The position numbers were made by a program, and so were the translations under genes. Shown in pieces: positions 1 through 13,455 of a stretch of 64,000 nucleotides of DNA. The first letter of the stretch is position 1. Each line of letters begins with the position of its first letter. Below the pieces are notes generated by a model. That model was not told the DNA's origin. It saw only the letters and a list, made by a program, of their open reading frames with translations, and made no database searches. Source of the DNA: Lutraria lutraria (taxonomy: Eukaryota > Mollusca > Bivalvia > Venerida > Mactridae); NCBI GenBank assembly GCA_964023205.1, contig OZ026836.1, positions 2,611,501 through 2,675,500 of the forward strand, written 5' to 3'.

Positions 1-2204
1 TCTTTAGCTTCACAAATCTTTAATTAGTATGGTAGCAAATCTTTATTTATTTATGATCTGGTCAATATCAATTGTGGACCAAAGTGATTTGTTAGGTTCA
101 GCATTGTTTACTTGCCTTGAATTTTAGACCAAGACTATGAGTTTGGTACTCAGTGTACCAAATATGTGATTTTTCCTTATTAAGAATTTTTTTATTTAAC
201 CATGTTGAACACAGGCTACATTAGCTTGTGAAGACCCCCCCCACACAGACCCTCTACTGTACCCAGCAATGCTTTTCACACTCTGAAGCACAGTCAAATA
301 TTATGTTTATAACATATGTTATATAACAACAAAATAAAGTTTCAAAAAACTAATTTTTTTTTTTTACCCTACATAGTAAAGGTATAACATTCCTGGGCAC
401 AAAAATCATTAAATATACACCGTTTGTGTTTATCAGGGCTGTGATGTACCTTTTTAAAAGCCTGGTCATGGTCTTATTTGATGCAGAAATAATTTCTCTT
501 TAACCACCTTCTCATTTTATATCCATATATTGCTCAGAACAGTAGCAACAAACCCTTCAACTTACAAAAAGTACCTCTCGACATCGATGTGACCTAAGTT
601 TGATTTCATTAGCTACAGAGTAAATTTTTTGTTCCTCGTGATTTCATACCCACTCTGACGTTTATCGAAAGAAAATCAAATTTGTTATTACTCACTACCG
701 ACAAATCCGTAAATAGATGGATACCCAAGACACTACGATTCAAAATTTGACGCTCTTGCCCGATTCCATTTCTCAAGGGCCATGAACTTTTCATGTACCG
801 TTTTGGAAAGGTAAGGTGTAATCGAAGGTGTGGCAACCTTCACCTTTAGAAATCAGCTGTTTCACCATGGCTGCAGAGAAACTGAATCATCATATGTTGA
901 GTATGAACAAATATGTTCTTATAACTTTGTATCATATTCTTACAAATATCAGTAATTATTGTCAATGGACATCATCAAGTATGGAGCTTAGTCTCACTTT
1001 ATTGAGGAACGGTGTGCCAGTTAACCTTTATCATAATAAAATGTTCACTTATAAATCATAAATAATGTATAAATCAGTCTTAAACAATTAAGGTTATAAA
1101 AACTATTATGGAAATATAAATGAAATTAGGTTGAAAACAGGTGCAAAACATAAAAACAACTTATAATTCATCTTAGGCATTTTCTTAAATGATAATAAAA
1201 ATATTTCTGAATTTAAATAATCCTAATAAAAACTACTTATATTATTATAGTTTAGTTGATATCATTTAGCTGGGAAATCTGATGTTTGAGTAAATGTTTG
1301 TATGGGATTATTTTTCACTTATCAAAATAATGTATTATTCAATCTTAAACATATATATTAACTGTACATAAGACACTTCAGTTTATTCTTCCTTCTTCTC
1401 AGTGGAAGTTCATTTTCACTTGATCACCAAGTATTCCCTAATAAGTGGCATAATAGCCCTTTTTGTGAGAAATGAAAAATGATGACTTATCATAGTCACT
1501 TAAAATTGTATCAAAGGTTTCAAAATTTGATCTGCACTGTCTCTTTCTGTGAAAGTCCTCTCAAAATGTAACTTTCATCAGGGACACTTATTAGAGTATA
1601 TTTGGTACATAATATTCTAATGCAAATTTCACTGTTTCTGTGATTTTTGTCACAATATACCCCTTTTTTCTGTTAAAGTTTAATTTGTTGTGATCTTATT
1701 TTATAATTTAAGCGTTCTTTATTGTGCAGATAACTCATTCTTATATATATTCAAATCAATAATAAACTTTCAAAATATTAATTTTGTATGTATATCTTTC
1801 TTATTTATGCAGAAACTTCAAAATGATTTGCTTGATTAAAGTAGACTTTAAGTGTATTGTACAGATTTGTGCAATGTCAAAAATTTTTTTTTATTTTGTA
1901 CACAGAAAATGTACTTGACTTTTATTGATAAAATAAGTTAGTTAAGTCAGTTTAAAGAATGAAGTACATGTAAAAGATTACCAAGATAAACATACCATTT
2001 AAAGTGTGAGAAAGGAATACATAAATCTTTTACTTTAGTTATTGTTAGCTTATTTGAATGAAATGTTCACTTGCATTATCAAATTATGTGATATTTGCCT
2101 TCCAGAAGGGGGATTGCCTGATAATCTGGGTCAAGTTTTCTGGTTAAATTTAGAGTTGTAGATATCATTACTTGAAACAATTTGATTTTGTTTGTTGACA
2201 TCGA
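1..2204. other. Intron sequence, mostly unique
   Basis: AT-rich sequence with short A/T runs and nothing recognisable apart from the CpG patch at 579..822. Confidence 0.5.
579..822. promoter_or_regulatory. CpG-dense patch, candidate promoter, enhancer or cryptic exon
   Basis: Twelve CpGs occur in 244 bp, whereas 870..2200 has about three in 1.3 kb. A good donor match (AAG then GTAAGG) sits at 808-816 on the + strand, and an ATG in strong Kozak context (CACCATGG) is at about 868. Short open frames exist on both strands, but none matches a family I know. It could be an unmethylated regulatory element, a first exon, or a young insertion. Confidence 0.3.
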
Positions 2205-2428
2205 GTTTTAGGCCCCTTTTCAACAGTCAGAGTCATATGAGGCAGACAGTTCACCTTAAACCATCGTTCGTCAGGGAAGAACCAGTACTAGACTCGATCC
2301 TATCCTCTGTAAGCCAACTACCTACTTTCTCACATAAGGAGTAGCTGGGCTCAAACCCATGACCCTCTATTAGTGAGGGGTTATTTGAAGTTAGTGACCT
2401 TAACCACTCGATCACGGAGGCGGGTCTG
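2205..2428 (-). repeat. tRNA-derived SINE, minus strand
   Basis: Read on the minus strand it begins with an arginine/leucine-like tRNA head containing GAGTGGTTAAGG and a box-B-like segment (GGTTTGAGCCC). A body follows with the 'GTGAGAAAGTAGG' and 'CCTCATATGACTCTGACTG' words also present in the copies at 30913 and 32323, then the tail AAAAGGGGCCTAAAACT. It is the same family as those two copies. Confidence 0.8.
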
Positions 2429-2950
2429 AAACAGTTTGAGTATTGAAAAAAATCTTTAAAATTCTGAGCTTATTATAAATGTATATCATTAAGATATATG
2501 ATCATCTTTTAATTTGAAATACTCAAGGAGTATGTTCCCCTCCGCTAAAACAACAACACCATGAAACATTACAGCAAAAAACAACAGCAGCATAGCATAG
2601 CACTTATTTTCTACCTACCACTCTTACATCAAGTTACTGATAAGGCTATGCAGACTATTTATTGCTGCATAAATCACTCTTGTCTGTCAGTATGAGCCTT
2701 ATATATTGGCAATCTTGCTTTTGTCAAGAGGTGTGTAAGTGGTCATTCTGAATAGTTCTCTGGACACCCAAGCATGGGACTGCCACAATACATTGTCATA
2801 TTCTTTGCTAAGTGCATCGGATGTGTCACAATGAATACAAAACATGTATACTTTCAGCCTATTATTATTGTTAGGTGTTGATTTATTCATCTGAAAAAAT
2901 GTGACAGTCAGATGTATAACTTACAAATCTAGAAAGCCTTAATCTCAAAA

Positions 2951-4060
2951 TTTTTAGCTCACATGTCACAAAGTGAGCTATTAGGATCACTCTCCGTCCG
3001 GCGTCGTGCATCGTCAAACTTTTTGTTGTGACCACACTAGGGGCCACATTTTTGGCTCAATTTTAGCAAAACTGGGTCAGAACGTTAATATCAACAAAAT
3101 CTCGAACGAGTTCGATATTGGGCCATTTTGGGTAAAAAACTAGGTCACCAGGGCCAAATAAGGGAAAACCTTGTGAACACTTTAGAAATCACTGTTTTGA
3201 CTTTATCTTCATGAAACTTTGTCAGAATGTTTATTTTAATAATATGTAGTTCAAGTTTGATAATGGGTCATTTCTGTAATAAAATTAGGTCACTAGGGCA
3301 AATTGCTGGAAAACCTTGTGAACACTCTAGAAGTCACTGTTTTGATTGGATGATCATGAAACCTTGTCAGAATGTTTGTCTTCATAATATCATAATATCT
3401 TGGACGAGTTCGAACATGGGTCATCCTGGGTCAAAAACTAGGTCGCTAGGTCAAATCTTATGAAAAACCATGTTAACACTGTAGATTTCACAGTTATTAT
3501 TGGATCTTCACCAAACTTTGTCAAATAGTTTGTTTTAATGATATAACGGTCAAGTATAAATATGGGTCATCTGGGGTCAATAACTAGGTCACCAGGTCAA
3601 ATCTTAGGAAAACTTTGTTAACACTGTAGATGTCACAGTTTTAATTGGATCTTCACCAAACCTTGTCAAAATGTTTGCCTCAATGATATGTGGGTCAAGG
3701 ATGAGCATGAGTCAGCCGGGTTCAAAAACTGGGTCACAAGGTCAAATCTTAGGTAAAAATCTTGTAAAAGCTCTAAATGTCATGGTTTTGATTGGATCTT
3801 GGCCAAACCTTGTCAGATTGTTTGTCTTAATGATATTAAGGACAAGTTCAAATATGGGTCACCTAGGGTCAAAAACCAGGTTTTCTTAGGATCGTATCTT
3901 CACCAAACCTAGTCAGGCTGTTTGTCTTAATGATATGTAAGACAAATTCGAACATAGGTCGTCTGGGGTCAAAAACTAGGTCACCGGTTCAAAACAATGT
4001 TTTAATGAGTGAACAGTGATTGTCATGTATGCGATATAGGGCCATCTTGGCCCTCTTGTT
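2951..4060 (+). mobile_element. Helentron-like element A1 (near full length)
   Basis: Starts TTTTT-AGCTCAC, where AGCTCAC and GTGAGCT form a self-complementary 5' end. It contains seven tandem monomers of about 146 bp (anchor TAGGTCAC at about 3141, 3286, 3439, 3585, 3730, 3877, 3977). It ends with the hairpin GGGCCATCTTGGCCC and CTCTTGTT. The 3' partner of the 5' end has decayed (CATGTATGC). Relative to the copy at 21886 it has a deletion of about 60 bp at 3880. It encodes no protein. Confidence 0.85.
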
Positions 4061-4865
4061 AAGATACCTGTACACATTTAAAATTACTGTACACTGTTCT
4101 ACTTGTAGATGGTTAATTGCTTTAATCTGTCTGTATTATATTCTGTTGTTGGTTCCTCCTGCTTCTAAACCAATCTTGTTTGTTTGAAATATTCTTAAAG
4201 TTCTATTGCAGAAAGCAGAGAATTCGATAATTTTACTAGAACAGAAAGTTATATTCTGTAATTGGGTGCTGCGTTATTTGTTGTTACAGCTTGATAATGC
4301 CTTATTAGATAGATAATAGGTTTGTGCTGATTGCAGGAAAATTTCTATTCTTTAAGTATTGAGTCATTCGCAGTGATTAGGACATTAATGGACTACTCTA
4401 TGTCATACTGATCATGTCCAGAGATTTTACTTACACTCAGCCATTGATTTCAAACAGTCCTTATAAAAAAGCTATCTCTTTCTACAATGTTTTGATCCCT
4501 GGTTGACTTTGATCTTTTGAGTGAATAACCTATTGATTATTCTTATTTTCTCATGCACAACAACACATTTTTGTCAAATTGCTTAGTTTTCCAATGATAA
4601 TTGTCTATAACTTCAAAGCGATTTCTGTAATTGTATCAGTATGGATTCACAATTTCCATGAATTGATAATATCTTCAATTCTTACTGCATTATACATAAT
4701 TTGATGTAGTTTTATCTGTCTTTGCATCTACCTTTAACTTTGCAGTGCTGTCCTTTGAGCTATTGTTGAGCTTTTAGATAATTTGCAACTGAACAACAAT
4801 AGACTATGCATCCATTTTTTCTGTTGATAATTTCTGTGATGAATCACGAAAATGTTAGTATTAAT

Positions 4866-5060
4866 ACCTCCACAAACGAAGTTTGAGAGTGCGTGTATTA
4901 GAGTCACTTTGTCGGTTAAGGTTGGGCGGTCGTTCCATCCTCATACAATATCACAAGTCTGTGGAGCGTACTTCTTCCACATTCCTTTAAAAACGATTGC
5001 AATGAAACCTGAAATGTGTCATCACCGTGTGCATGTGCTATAAGACACGATTTCCATACC
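4866..5060 (+). mobile_element. Fragment of a Helentron-like element with CAAAC/GTTTG 5' hairpin
   Basis: A CpG-containing stretch starts with CTCCACAAACGAAGTTTGAG, whose CAAAC-GAA-GTTTG can fold as a small hairpin. It resembles the head of another bivalve repeat family. No 3' terminus with TCTTGTT was found, so it looks truncated. Confidence 0.35.
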
Positions 5061-5240
5061 CATGCATGCAGTGATTCACACATTCCAGAGTTATGTGCCC
5101 TAGAACATAGTGTACCTACTATCTCATTCTCAGTTTTATTAAAGCAGCAGCAGGGTATAAGTCACTTCTATGACAAAGCTCTAGTTCAAAATGTATTGAT
5201 ATCATCATCTTTAAATTTAGTTTACAACTTAGTTAATGGA

Positions 5241-5400
5241 GGCAGATACCTCTGTGGTGAAGTCATTGAGTCTTTGATTTGTAATCTCTAGCATCTTACT
5301 GCTGCAAGTTCAAATCCCAGCTTGGACATGACAAATTTCACACTGAGAAAGCTGTTCACCTAGCATATGAATAGCTTGTGGTTACTTCTTCCCATATGCA
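5241..5400 (+). repeat. Decayed tRNA-derived SINE candidate
   Basis: A box-A-like segment (TGTGGTGAAGTCATTGAG) is followed about 55 bp later by a box-B-like AGTTCAAATCCC. It shares the TTGATTTGTAA word with a similar remnant at 61427. The body is not recognisable. Confidence 0.4.
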
Positions 5401-8400
5401 CACCTTGAGTTTGATCCTACAATGTGAAAACTGAAGAATTTGTCAAATGACCCCTTTTAACCCTGTGAAGTACAAATAGTAAAAGGAGGCAGCTGAAACT
5501 CAGTTTGCTGTATCACAAACAATTGTTTCTGTAGACCTTACAAATGGCTGTTAACTAAAACTAAATTTAAAAGTGCATGTAAAATAAAATTTCTCTGTGG
5601 GACACAACATGACTACATTGGACACTAGAAGCATGAAAACTAATTTACTTAAAGTAAAGTAGCTGATGAAAATTTGTCTCTGGGAATTACCTGGAGTAAT
5701 ATATATTGGTTCATTCAGTAAAAGTATAGCCAATAGGGAACAATTTGTGAAGCATGTATGAATAAAATTCTCAGTTTGTATGAAGTCTCAAATGAGATAC
5801 CTCAATTATAAGTGTTCAGCTTGTTTAAGCTTTTAAGTCTTATATACTTTAACAATTATCTCTTGTCTCTTACTTATCTGAGACTGGCATTTCAATACTT
5901 AGATTCACAGTAATAGAAATGTACCACTGTGTGATACAATAAAGGAGTCTCTGAAACACATGACAATGCCTAAAAAATCTTTCTTTGCTCGCCATTTATC
6001 TTGTATCATTGTGTTGGAGACATTTCTGTCTAGTGTAAAGAGTTCAATAGTTAAGTCATTGTGATGCCTAATATTTCCTAATGTTTCCACCAATTTCTGT
6101 TTTTTACTGACCTAATTATTTACTGCAAATAGAAAAATTAGTCTCCTATGGAATTAGTATGACTTTGGTGTGTTTGTAGAAACTTAAGTAGTTGTCACAA
6201 AGAGATCTCTTTTTCTAATTTTATTGTATTAGTTTATTATCCAAAACTGTGATTAAATTATTTATAATGGAGCAAAACATAATTTTATGTATATGAAGTA
6301 GGTCAATGAAATGTATTGTAGAAGCAAAATGTTATCTTTGCTATTAATTTAATCATCTTGTGATTTTCCTAGCTAACGCAATGAGTCTCAATAGACCATG
6401 TGTTTGTCTCATATCTGCTGAATATTTAGGATAAGATTCTTGTAAAATTACTCAGGGAAATGAAATGTCATAGTAATTACATAAATTATAAGCAATAAAT
6501 TGAGCAGGAAGATTTAATATCTTTTTAAGGGAATCATTTTGTATGCCTTGAGGAGTGACTGCTACGTTTCCACGTAATACCATAGAGATTTTTGATAGAT
6601 AGTTTTGCATGCTTTGGGATATAAAACCTTTTAAGCTGTGTCTCTAAATCAGACTCATAGAATACAAACTAAAGATGCTGTTTTTAATCCTTATATTCAG
6701 TATGTCTGTTAGTTATTTTGCTTGTTTGCAGGATCTTATTTAGAAATTAACATTTAAAATTTGTATGATTTACATGTGTGATGAATTTTCTCCTATGTGA
6801 TATAATTTTGTATATAATTTTATTATGCTCATTACATTGTCTGACATTTTCAGATGAAATCTATTTTCTTTTTCTTTGCCTTAGAATCCTGGAAAAATAG
6901 TTTCTCAAAATATTGTTTGATTTGATTGGCAGTAACAGCTGTACTTTCTGTCATAGTTGATAATCTGATGATCATTGGTGTCAAATAAATTCTGTTTATT
7001 TGATTAATTTTCTACTCTTTGTCCCATCATATATACCCTTTGTTAAAAGAGTTCTATTATAGCAGATGACATGACATTCAAATATTCCAATCTTGGTTCT
7101 AGCGAGTATGATTATTAAATGGAGACATTATAAAATTGTATTTGTCTCTGTTACAAAATTGGCTTGCCATTTACAGATTTATTCTGCATAACATTTCCAT
7201 AGTTTTCTATAAATCTCTCTTTTTTGCTCATTGATTTTATGATTTTGTTACCAACTCAGTTCTCTAGATAGTTGTGTGTTTCTTATAGATAACAAATTGG
7301 GAGGTGATGGTCCAGGCATCATAGAATTCTGATAATGACTGGTATTATTCATTTTGAATTCTGCTGGAGACATAATATTGACAATAGATCAGTATCATTT
7401 GTACTGAATAAGAAAAATAGACCTTTTGGGATGCAAACATCATACCTACTGCTACAAATTGATTACCAGAAAAACCTTGTGCAATGTACTGACTTGCTCC
7501 CATTCAAACTGTAAGCACATCAAAATAGCTAATAGTATTGCTAGTTTTCATTGCTTAATCAATTAAAGCATAAAATGCATGATAAACTTCTAAGAGCTGA
7601 ATTACTGTCATATGAGATTCAATGGAAAATGAAAGTAGAAAATCAGTAGAGTAGAGTAACACCTACATGTATATTATATAAAAAATTGATATAATAATGT
7701 TCGAAATCAAAGTCTGATTGTTCTTTATTCTTAAAGCAGAAATGAAATTTTCCAACATCTATTATATGCCATTCCTTGTCAGCCAACAAATCACCTCGAT
7801 AGATCAAGGTTGTCGGCACTGGGTGTGGATGGCTGAAATTGAAATTATTTAATATTTCAGTTTGTCCAGAGAATTTGTTAAAACTGATTTGAATTCTAAA
7901 AATCAACCAGAGTTATAGTACAATATCAAGTTATAGAAATTGAAGAGCTTTCTTAAATGGTTTGTTAAATCCCTCTGCGTTACCGTTAACCGTGGATGCA
8001 CTTAACAAATGCATTATATAAAATGTCATTTTTTTTTAATTGTTGACTTTGAGTGGATCCATTAATATTATGTGAAACAATTCTTTTAAAATTAACTTAA
8101 CCTAAAGACTTTCTTGTATTCCATAGTGCAGTCAATTAACAGTTTAATATATAAGAAAACAACTTGTAGGTCTTCCCATTGTAGGAAAGAGCAGTGCCTG
8201 CTATGATATGGTATTGCAGATAAATTTTCAAGTTTATTATTTTTGTGGAAATAAATTGGTAATTGTTAAACAGTACATCATGGAAATATATTAAGAAACT
8301 ATTCACAGTCCGATCTTGAAAAGTCACTGCGTTAATCCAAACAGAATCTTTAAATGAAGCTGCTGATTTGTGATGTATTGTTTCCAATATTATCTCCAAA

Positions 8401-8700
8401 CATTGTTTCCAGTAGGAAAATTTATTATCGTAGGTTTAATAATCTGTTTTTCTTGTGAGACAAATCACTTGACACCCTGGCAATACAAAATTGTGAGCAA
8501 ATTTCACTACAAATTTCCTACATATTCAAGCTGTATTCTTCTGGGCGAACCTCTGCTGTGAAGTTCTTAGTGTGTGACTGCTTAACTGATAGTATCATAT
8601 TAGTTGTGGCATTGAACCATTAGAAATGTCAATTAACTTTAAAGCTAGTAGGTATTTTGACTTTTATGTATAAATCAATTGATTGGGAAGTTAGTATGAT
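5401..8700. other. Intron sequence, nothing recognised
   Basis: AT-rich sequence with no convincing exon, terminal repeat or RNA gene. The short open frames here have no recognisable homology. Confidence 0.5.
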
Positions 8701-8709
8701 GCGTCAGTG

Positions 8710-9202
8710 CTTCAACAATTACTTTAAACAACATCTCCTCAAGCAAATGGCCAATTTCAAAGAAACTTTACAGGGATGTTCCTTGCATGAAGCTCTACCA
8801 AAAGATGTTCACAAAATTTAATTTCATTAAAAACTCAGGTTGCTGAAAAACTTTAAAGATCTTAGATATTTGGTGTGTATAGTATTGTCTAGTGGAACTC
8901 TACCAAGTTTGTTAGAATTATTGCCCTAGGATCAAAATTGGCTCCGCCCCAGGGTTTACTCTATTTTATATAGGCTTATATAGGAATTTAAAAAACAAAT
9001 CTTCTTGTCCGAAACTGCATGGCCTAGAGCTTAGATATTTTGTGTGTAGCATTTTCTAGTGATCCGCTACCATGTTTGTTCAAATTATGGCCCTGTGGTC
9101 AAAATTGGCCCCTGGATCAATTGATTTTACATTGGCTCGTGATGTTTCTCTCACAGTCTTTCTTTCTGGTGAGAGATGCAGGGCCATCATGGCCCTCTTG
9201 TT
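8710..9202 (+). mobile_element. Helentron-like element C1
   Basis: Three diverged monomers share phrases such as CTTAGATATTTGGTGTGTA and ATTATGGCCCTGTGGTC (about 8714, 8859 and 9030). The 3' end has GTGAGAGATGCAGGGCC, the palindrome GGGCCATCATGGCCC and CTCTTGTT. The 5' terminus is not resolved. Confidence 0.7.
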
Positions 9203-9409
9203 TATTTTTCTGTCACCATGAGTACTATAGTTTGAACACAAAACTGTCATTGTGTGTTTTAAATGTTTTGTCTACAGTTGTTTTAAAAGACATCTCTGAC
9301 AATACGGGTGTGAGCCTTAAATTTTCCTCCAAGATAATGTTAATATTGTGCCCCTAAGGATGAACATGTTCCACCTGAGGTGTCCCTTGTTTACATAATT
9401 ATGTTTATT

Positions 9410-9815
9410 GGGAAAGCCCTTAAAAAATCTTTTTTTTGCTGACATTACATGACCTAGGAAGTAGATATGTTGTGTGTATAACATTTTAGTGATCTTCTAC
9501 AGAACTCATACATAATTATATTAAGTTCCTGTATGACCATGAGGTCATAACAGGTTTGTCAATGGTGTGCTTGTTTTACACAGAATTATGAAGGCAAAAC
9601 CTGTAAAAAACTGGGGATGGGGGGCTTAAATTATTGGTCTAGAGTTTAGACATTTAGTGCATAGTATTGTCCAATTGTCCTCTGCTAAGAATGACAAAAA
9701 TTGTGCTCCTAGGGTTGAAATTGGTTCTGCCCTTAGAGTCACTTGATTATTAAGTTTTCAATTTATCAGGTCAGTGATGTGAGCGATCATTAAGGGTCAT
9801 AATTGTCCTCTTGTG
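9410..9815 (+). mobile_element. Helentron-like element C1b (decayed)
   Basis: A further run of C-family monomers (TAGATATGTTGTGTGTA and TTTAGACATTTAGTGCAT phrases). It ends in GTGAGCGATCATTAAGGGTCATAATTG with a mutated terminus CTCTTGTG. The 5' end is unclear. Confidence 0.6.
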
Positions 9816-10879
9816 TTCTGAATAGCTTTGGATCCTAGACCATTTTATATGTTTATACAATTTCTTCATCCTCTACCAACCATAATAATCTGTCATAAAA
9901 ATAGTCTGGTAATATTAATTCAGACTGACTCAAAAATATCTCAGTTGCTATGACTTAAATTCTCTGTTATTATTGACTTCATTTACTGTGTCTTGGAAGA
10001 AATAGAATATCAGCAAGTGTGACTAGAGTTACCTTATTCCACTTTTTTTCCTGGAATATAATCAAGTTAACTTCATGAACTGTATGAAGTATAGATCCTG
10101 ACCTCCTAGGGTCCCATATGATTTAGAAGAAAAGAAGTTATACGTTTGTACATTATTTTCATGGAATTCTCTTTTATGAACTACTTAAAAGATTGATTTC
10201 ATCTAAATTGGGAATTTAACTTGTGAAAATAATTGACTCAAAACTTGATTTAAGTAATGCAGACCCTCTCAATGGGTCTCATTCATTTTATAAATCTGTT
10301 GGGAACCTAAATATATTCTCTGAACTTCAATTGGTCTGAATTTAAAATGACTTGGCGGAAATGATTTTTGGTGACCTATATATCGACATAAAGCCACTAG
10401 GATGCCAGTTAGGTTTGTGATATATTGGGCAGTAATGCTCCTTAGTTTGACATGCATTTATCTGCTTGTCATGCAGTCAGATTTTCCTCATAGAGAGTAA
10501 TTATTTTTTTCCTTAAGGGGAAATTGAAAACCTGGTAGGTTAAGTGTGAATATAACTAAAATAGACAGATTTGATAAATAGAGGAATGCTGCTGTAAGAC
10601 CTGATTCAATATTTCCATTGTGGATAGTGAGTTATATATTACTGTCTGAATAGTATTCATTTTGTTGCCATTACTTTATTGTTTTATTACTGTTATCAGT
10701 TATGATTGTTTCCTCCCTTGGGTAAATGTTATGTTTTTCACAAACAAATAATACCTTATGGTGATGATCTTTGCTATAAATCAATTCTGGTTTTATTCTT
10801 TTGGCATCATTTTTCTACTGTAAAAATTGATCAATTGAATATAAAGGAAGCAGAATTTCGCTGTTTTATCCTGATCATC
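9816..10879. other. Intron sequence, nothing recognised
   Basis: AT-rich, no repeat or coding signal that I can support. Confidence 0.5.
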
Positions 10880-11457
10880 TTTTTAGCTCACATGAGTACT
10901 TGTGCTCAGGGTGAGCTTTTGTGAACAGTCTTGGTCCGGAGTCATGCGTCTGTGTGTCGTCAAACTTTTATCTTGTGAACACACTAGGGGCAACATTCTT
11001 AGCTCAATTTTCGCAAAACTGAGTCAGAATGTTAAAATCGACAAAATCTTGGACAAGTTTGATAATGGGCCATTTGGGGTCAAAAACTAGGTCACCAGGG
11101 CCAAATAAGGGAAAACCTTGTGAAAACCATTCTTTGATTGGATCTGCATGAAACTTTGTCAGAATGTTTATTTTAATGATATGTAGGTCAAGTTTGATAA
11201 TGAGTCATCTGTGGTAGAAAACTAGGTCACTAGGGCAAATTGCTGGAAAACCTTGTGAACACCCTGTTTTGATTGGATCATCATGAAACCTTGTCAGAAT
11301 GTTTATTCAAAATATATTGTACTAATTCTAACATGATTGGATCTTTACTAAACCTTGTCAGAATGTTTGCCTCAATGAATTGTAGGTCAAGGTCAAACAT
11401 GGGTTAGCTGGGGTCAATAACTAGGTCACCAGGTAAAATCTTAGGTAAAAACCTTGT
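10880..11457 (+). mobile_element. Helentron-like element A3, 3'-truncated
   Basis: Intact 5' end TTTTTAGCTCACATGAG, then A-family monomers (AACTAGGTCACCAGG; AAACCTTGTCAGAATGTTT). The sequence stops inside a monomer near 11457 with no hairpin or TCTTGTT. Confidence 0.75.
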
Positions 11458-13054
11458 TGTACAACATCCATCAGACTATTGGTTGCCAATTAACTCTTTG
11501 TCTACATTGTTTTATCAAATGAACTCTCTCTCAACATTGTTTTATCAGTGATAGACATACAGTGAATGCTGACTTACTGTACTGAATCTATAAATAGCTA
11601 AAGCAGAGATAGGTTTAAACCATATAAACTCCTCCCTCTAATTCAAATTTGAATTTATGTTATAAATTGTTTTGACAGTATAAGAACCTAAATCTGATAA
11701 AAGAATCAATTTGCTTCATTCAGATTTTTTATCTGCAGTGATTAAAAACACCATTTAATATCATTTTTTAAAAAAATCTCTCCCTGAGCTGAAAAGAGTT
11801 TAGATTTTAAAGGGAAACCACCCACTAGCCATTACCTCCCTTTTATACCCATTTTGGGGGTTAAGTATGAATTTGTTTACATTGTATTCTCAGAAATGCA
11901 TTAGAAGTTGTGTTACACTTTTAATGAACTATTCATGAATGTCCTCTTTTTACAAAGATGGGCTCGTTCTGTAATGGATAAAAAAACATATATATAATAT
12001 TGTTGTCTAAAAAACACAGATGAACTAGTTTGAAAACAAGCTTCTATCATAGCATAAACAGAAACAAAAGACAGGTAATTCAGTTTTTAAGTGAAGCTAT
12101 ATCCTCTTGTGCTCATGGTGTGAACTTCTCAACTCAGCTTCTGTTGGGTTAATGTTACATTTACTAACTATAAACCAGCATGAATTGTTGAGGCTGTCAA
12201 TATTTCAAAGATTTGATCAAATTGAAATATAGGTAATTGAACACAAGCAGTGAAAAGATATATAATGGAATACATTTTAGAGGGGCTTGGTTTTGAAACT
12301 TGTTGAGTGTAATGTTTGTTGGAAAGATAATATTGGCGTGGAGGTCATCTGTTATGCATACAATTCCACATTCTTGCCACATTGACAGACAGTTATTACT
12401 CTGGCATGAAGAGCAGGTGGCTTTGTCTGTCTTTACAGAACAGCATTCCTGGGTGTTATCTTAGTACTTTCCACTTTATTTGTCATTTGTCTGCTATAGG
12501 TGATAACATAGATCATTTATTGAGACTTAAGTAATTTACCTAATGATTCGTGGTTAAAACATTCTCAGAAAATACCATGTTGGTCCTCTATGTTTCACAG
12601 ATAAAGTGATATTACCACACTCTAGTGTCTAACATAATGCAATCAAGCCAATGTAGTGTTAGTGTCATTGTTTTGGCACTTGCTCATTGTTGAAGTACAA
12701 ACTGAGTTAATGAATTAGAAAATCATTAAATTTTGAAAGCGATTTAAGTGCATTATTTGGGAATTCATTTATATCAATGCTTTCAGTCTCATGTAATTTA
12801 GTGACGTCTCCTGACTCAGGTGATGATTTTATATACATGATGGATGACATTTGGAGAAGCTAACTTAAAGTCAGAAAAAAATGTCTAGTAGTCATTTATC
12901 ATTATTAATATTGAATGATTTTGGACAGTTTCATAGAATGTTTAATAATTTTTTTGTTAGATTTGTTTCTGTATCTTGCTGGTTTGTGCACAGCATTCAA
13001 GTTGCAATTAATGATTGAAAGTAGTATTGTATTCAGCAATATTATCACCAATGG
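11458..13054. other. Intron sequence, nothing recognised
   Basis: AT-rich unique-looking sequence. A single TGAACTATTCATGAATG palindromic word near 11925 resembles family J words. Confidence 0.45.
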
Positions 13055-13220
13055 CAGTGTTCGAACTAATTTTTTTAAAGCACTAGCCCGAAGAACTAGT
13101 GGACTATTGAAAACAGACAATTTATCACTAGCCCGAATACACAATTTCGAGACAGTTCACTAGCCCGAACAGGAATTTACTAGCCCGGGGCTGTGGGCTA
13201 GTGGGTTAGCGTGAAGACTG
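13055..13220. mobile_element. Small TIR-like repeat with four ACTAGCCCGAA words
   Basis: The word ACTAGCCCGA/G recurs at about 13082, 13129, 13158 and 13179. The ends CAGTGTTCGAACTAA and (reverse complement) CAGTCTTCACGCTAA are partly similar, suggesting a degraded hAT-like miniature element. No clear target duplication is visible. Confidence 0.4.
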
Positions 13221-13274
13221 TCAATAGGTTTATAACACCAATGAAGTGCACATTCATTTTGTTTATGTGGTGTT

Positions 13275-13455
13275 TGAGAATTGCTTTAAAAATTTCCATG
13301 TTATACCATTAAAGTCAAATATATTTCTATTAAATTTGAAAATGATGTACCATTAAAATTTCCATGTAATGCCATTAAATTGAAAATGAAGTTAAAAAAA
13401 TGCCATTAAGACTTCATTGTTACACCATTAAAGTGACAGTAATCTACCATTAAAA
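13275..13455. repeat. Degenerate ACCATTAAA repeat
   Basis: ACCATTAAA or GCCATTAA words recur about six times at irregular spacing of about 25-45 bp, with TTTCCATGT twice. A short decayed tandem repeat. Confidence 0.4.

Noticed and set aside
828..1061. 77-codon frame with a strong Kozak ATG at 868 as a gene
   Set aside because: Sequence after about 900 is AT-rich with no homology; the interval is only reported as a possible regulatory or first-exon patch.
3141..4000. CRISPR-like array of regularly spaced repeats
   Set aside because: The roughly 146-bp units are homologous along their length rather than short repeats with unique spacers, and the context is animal intron.
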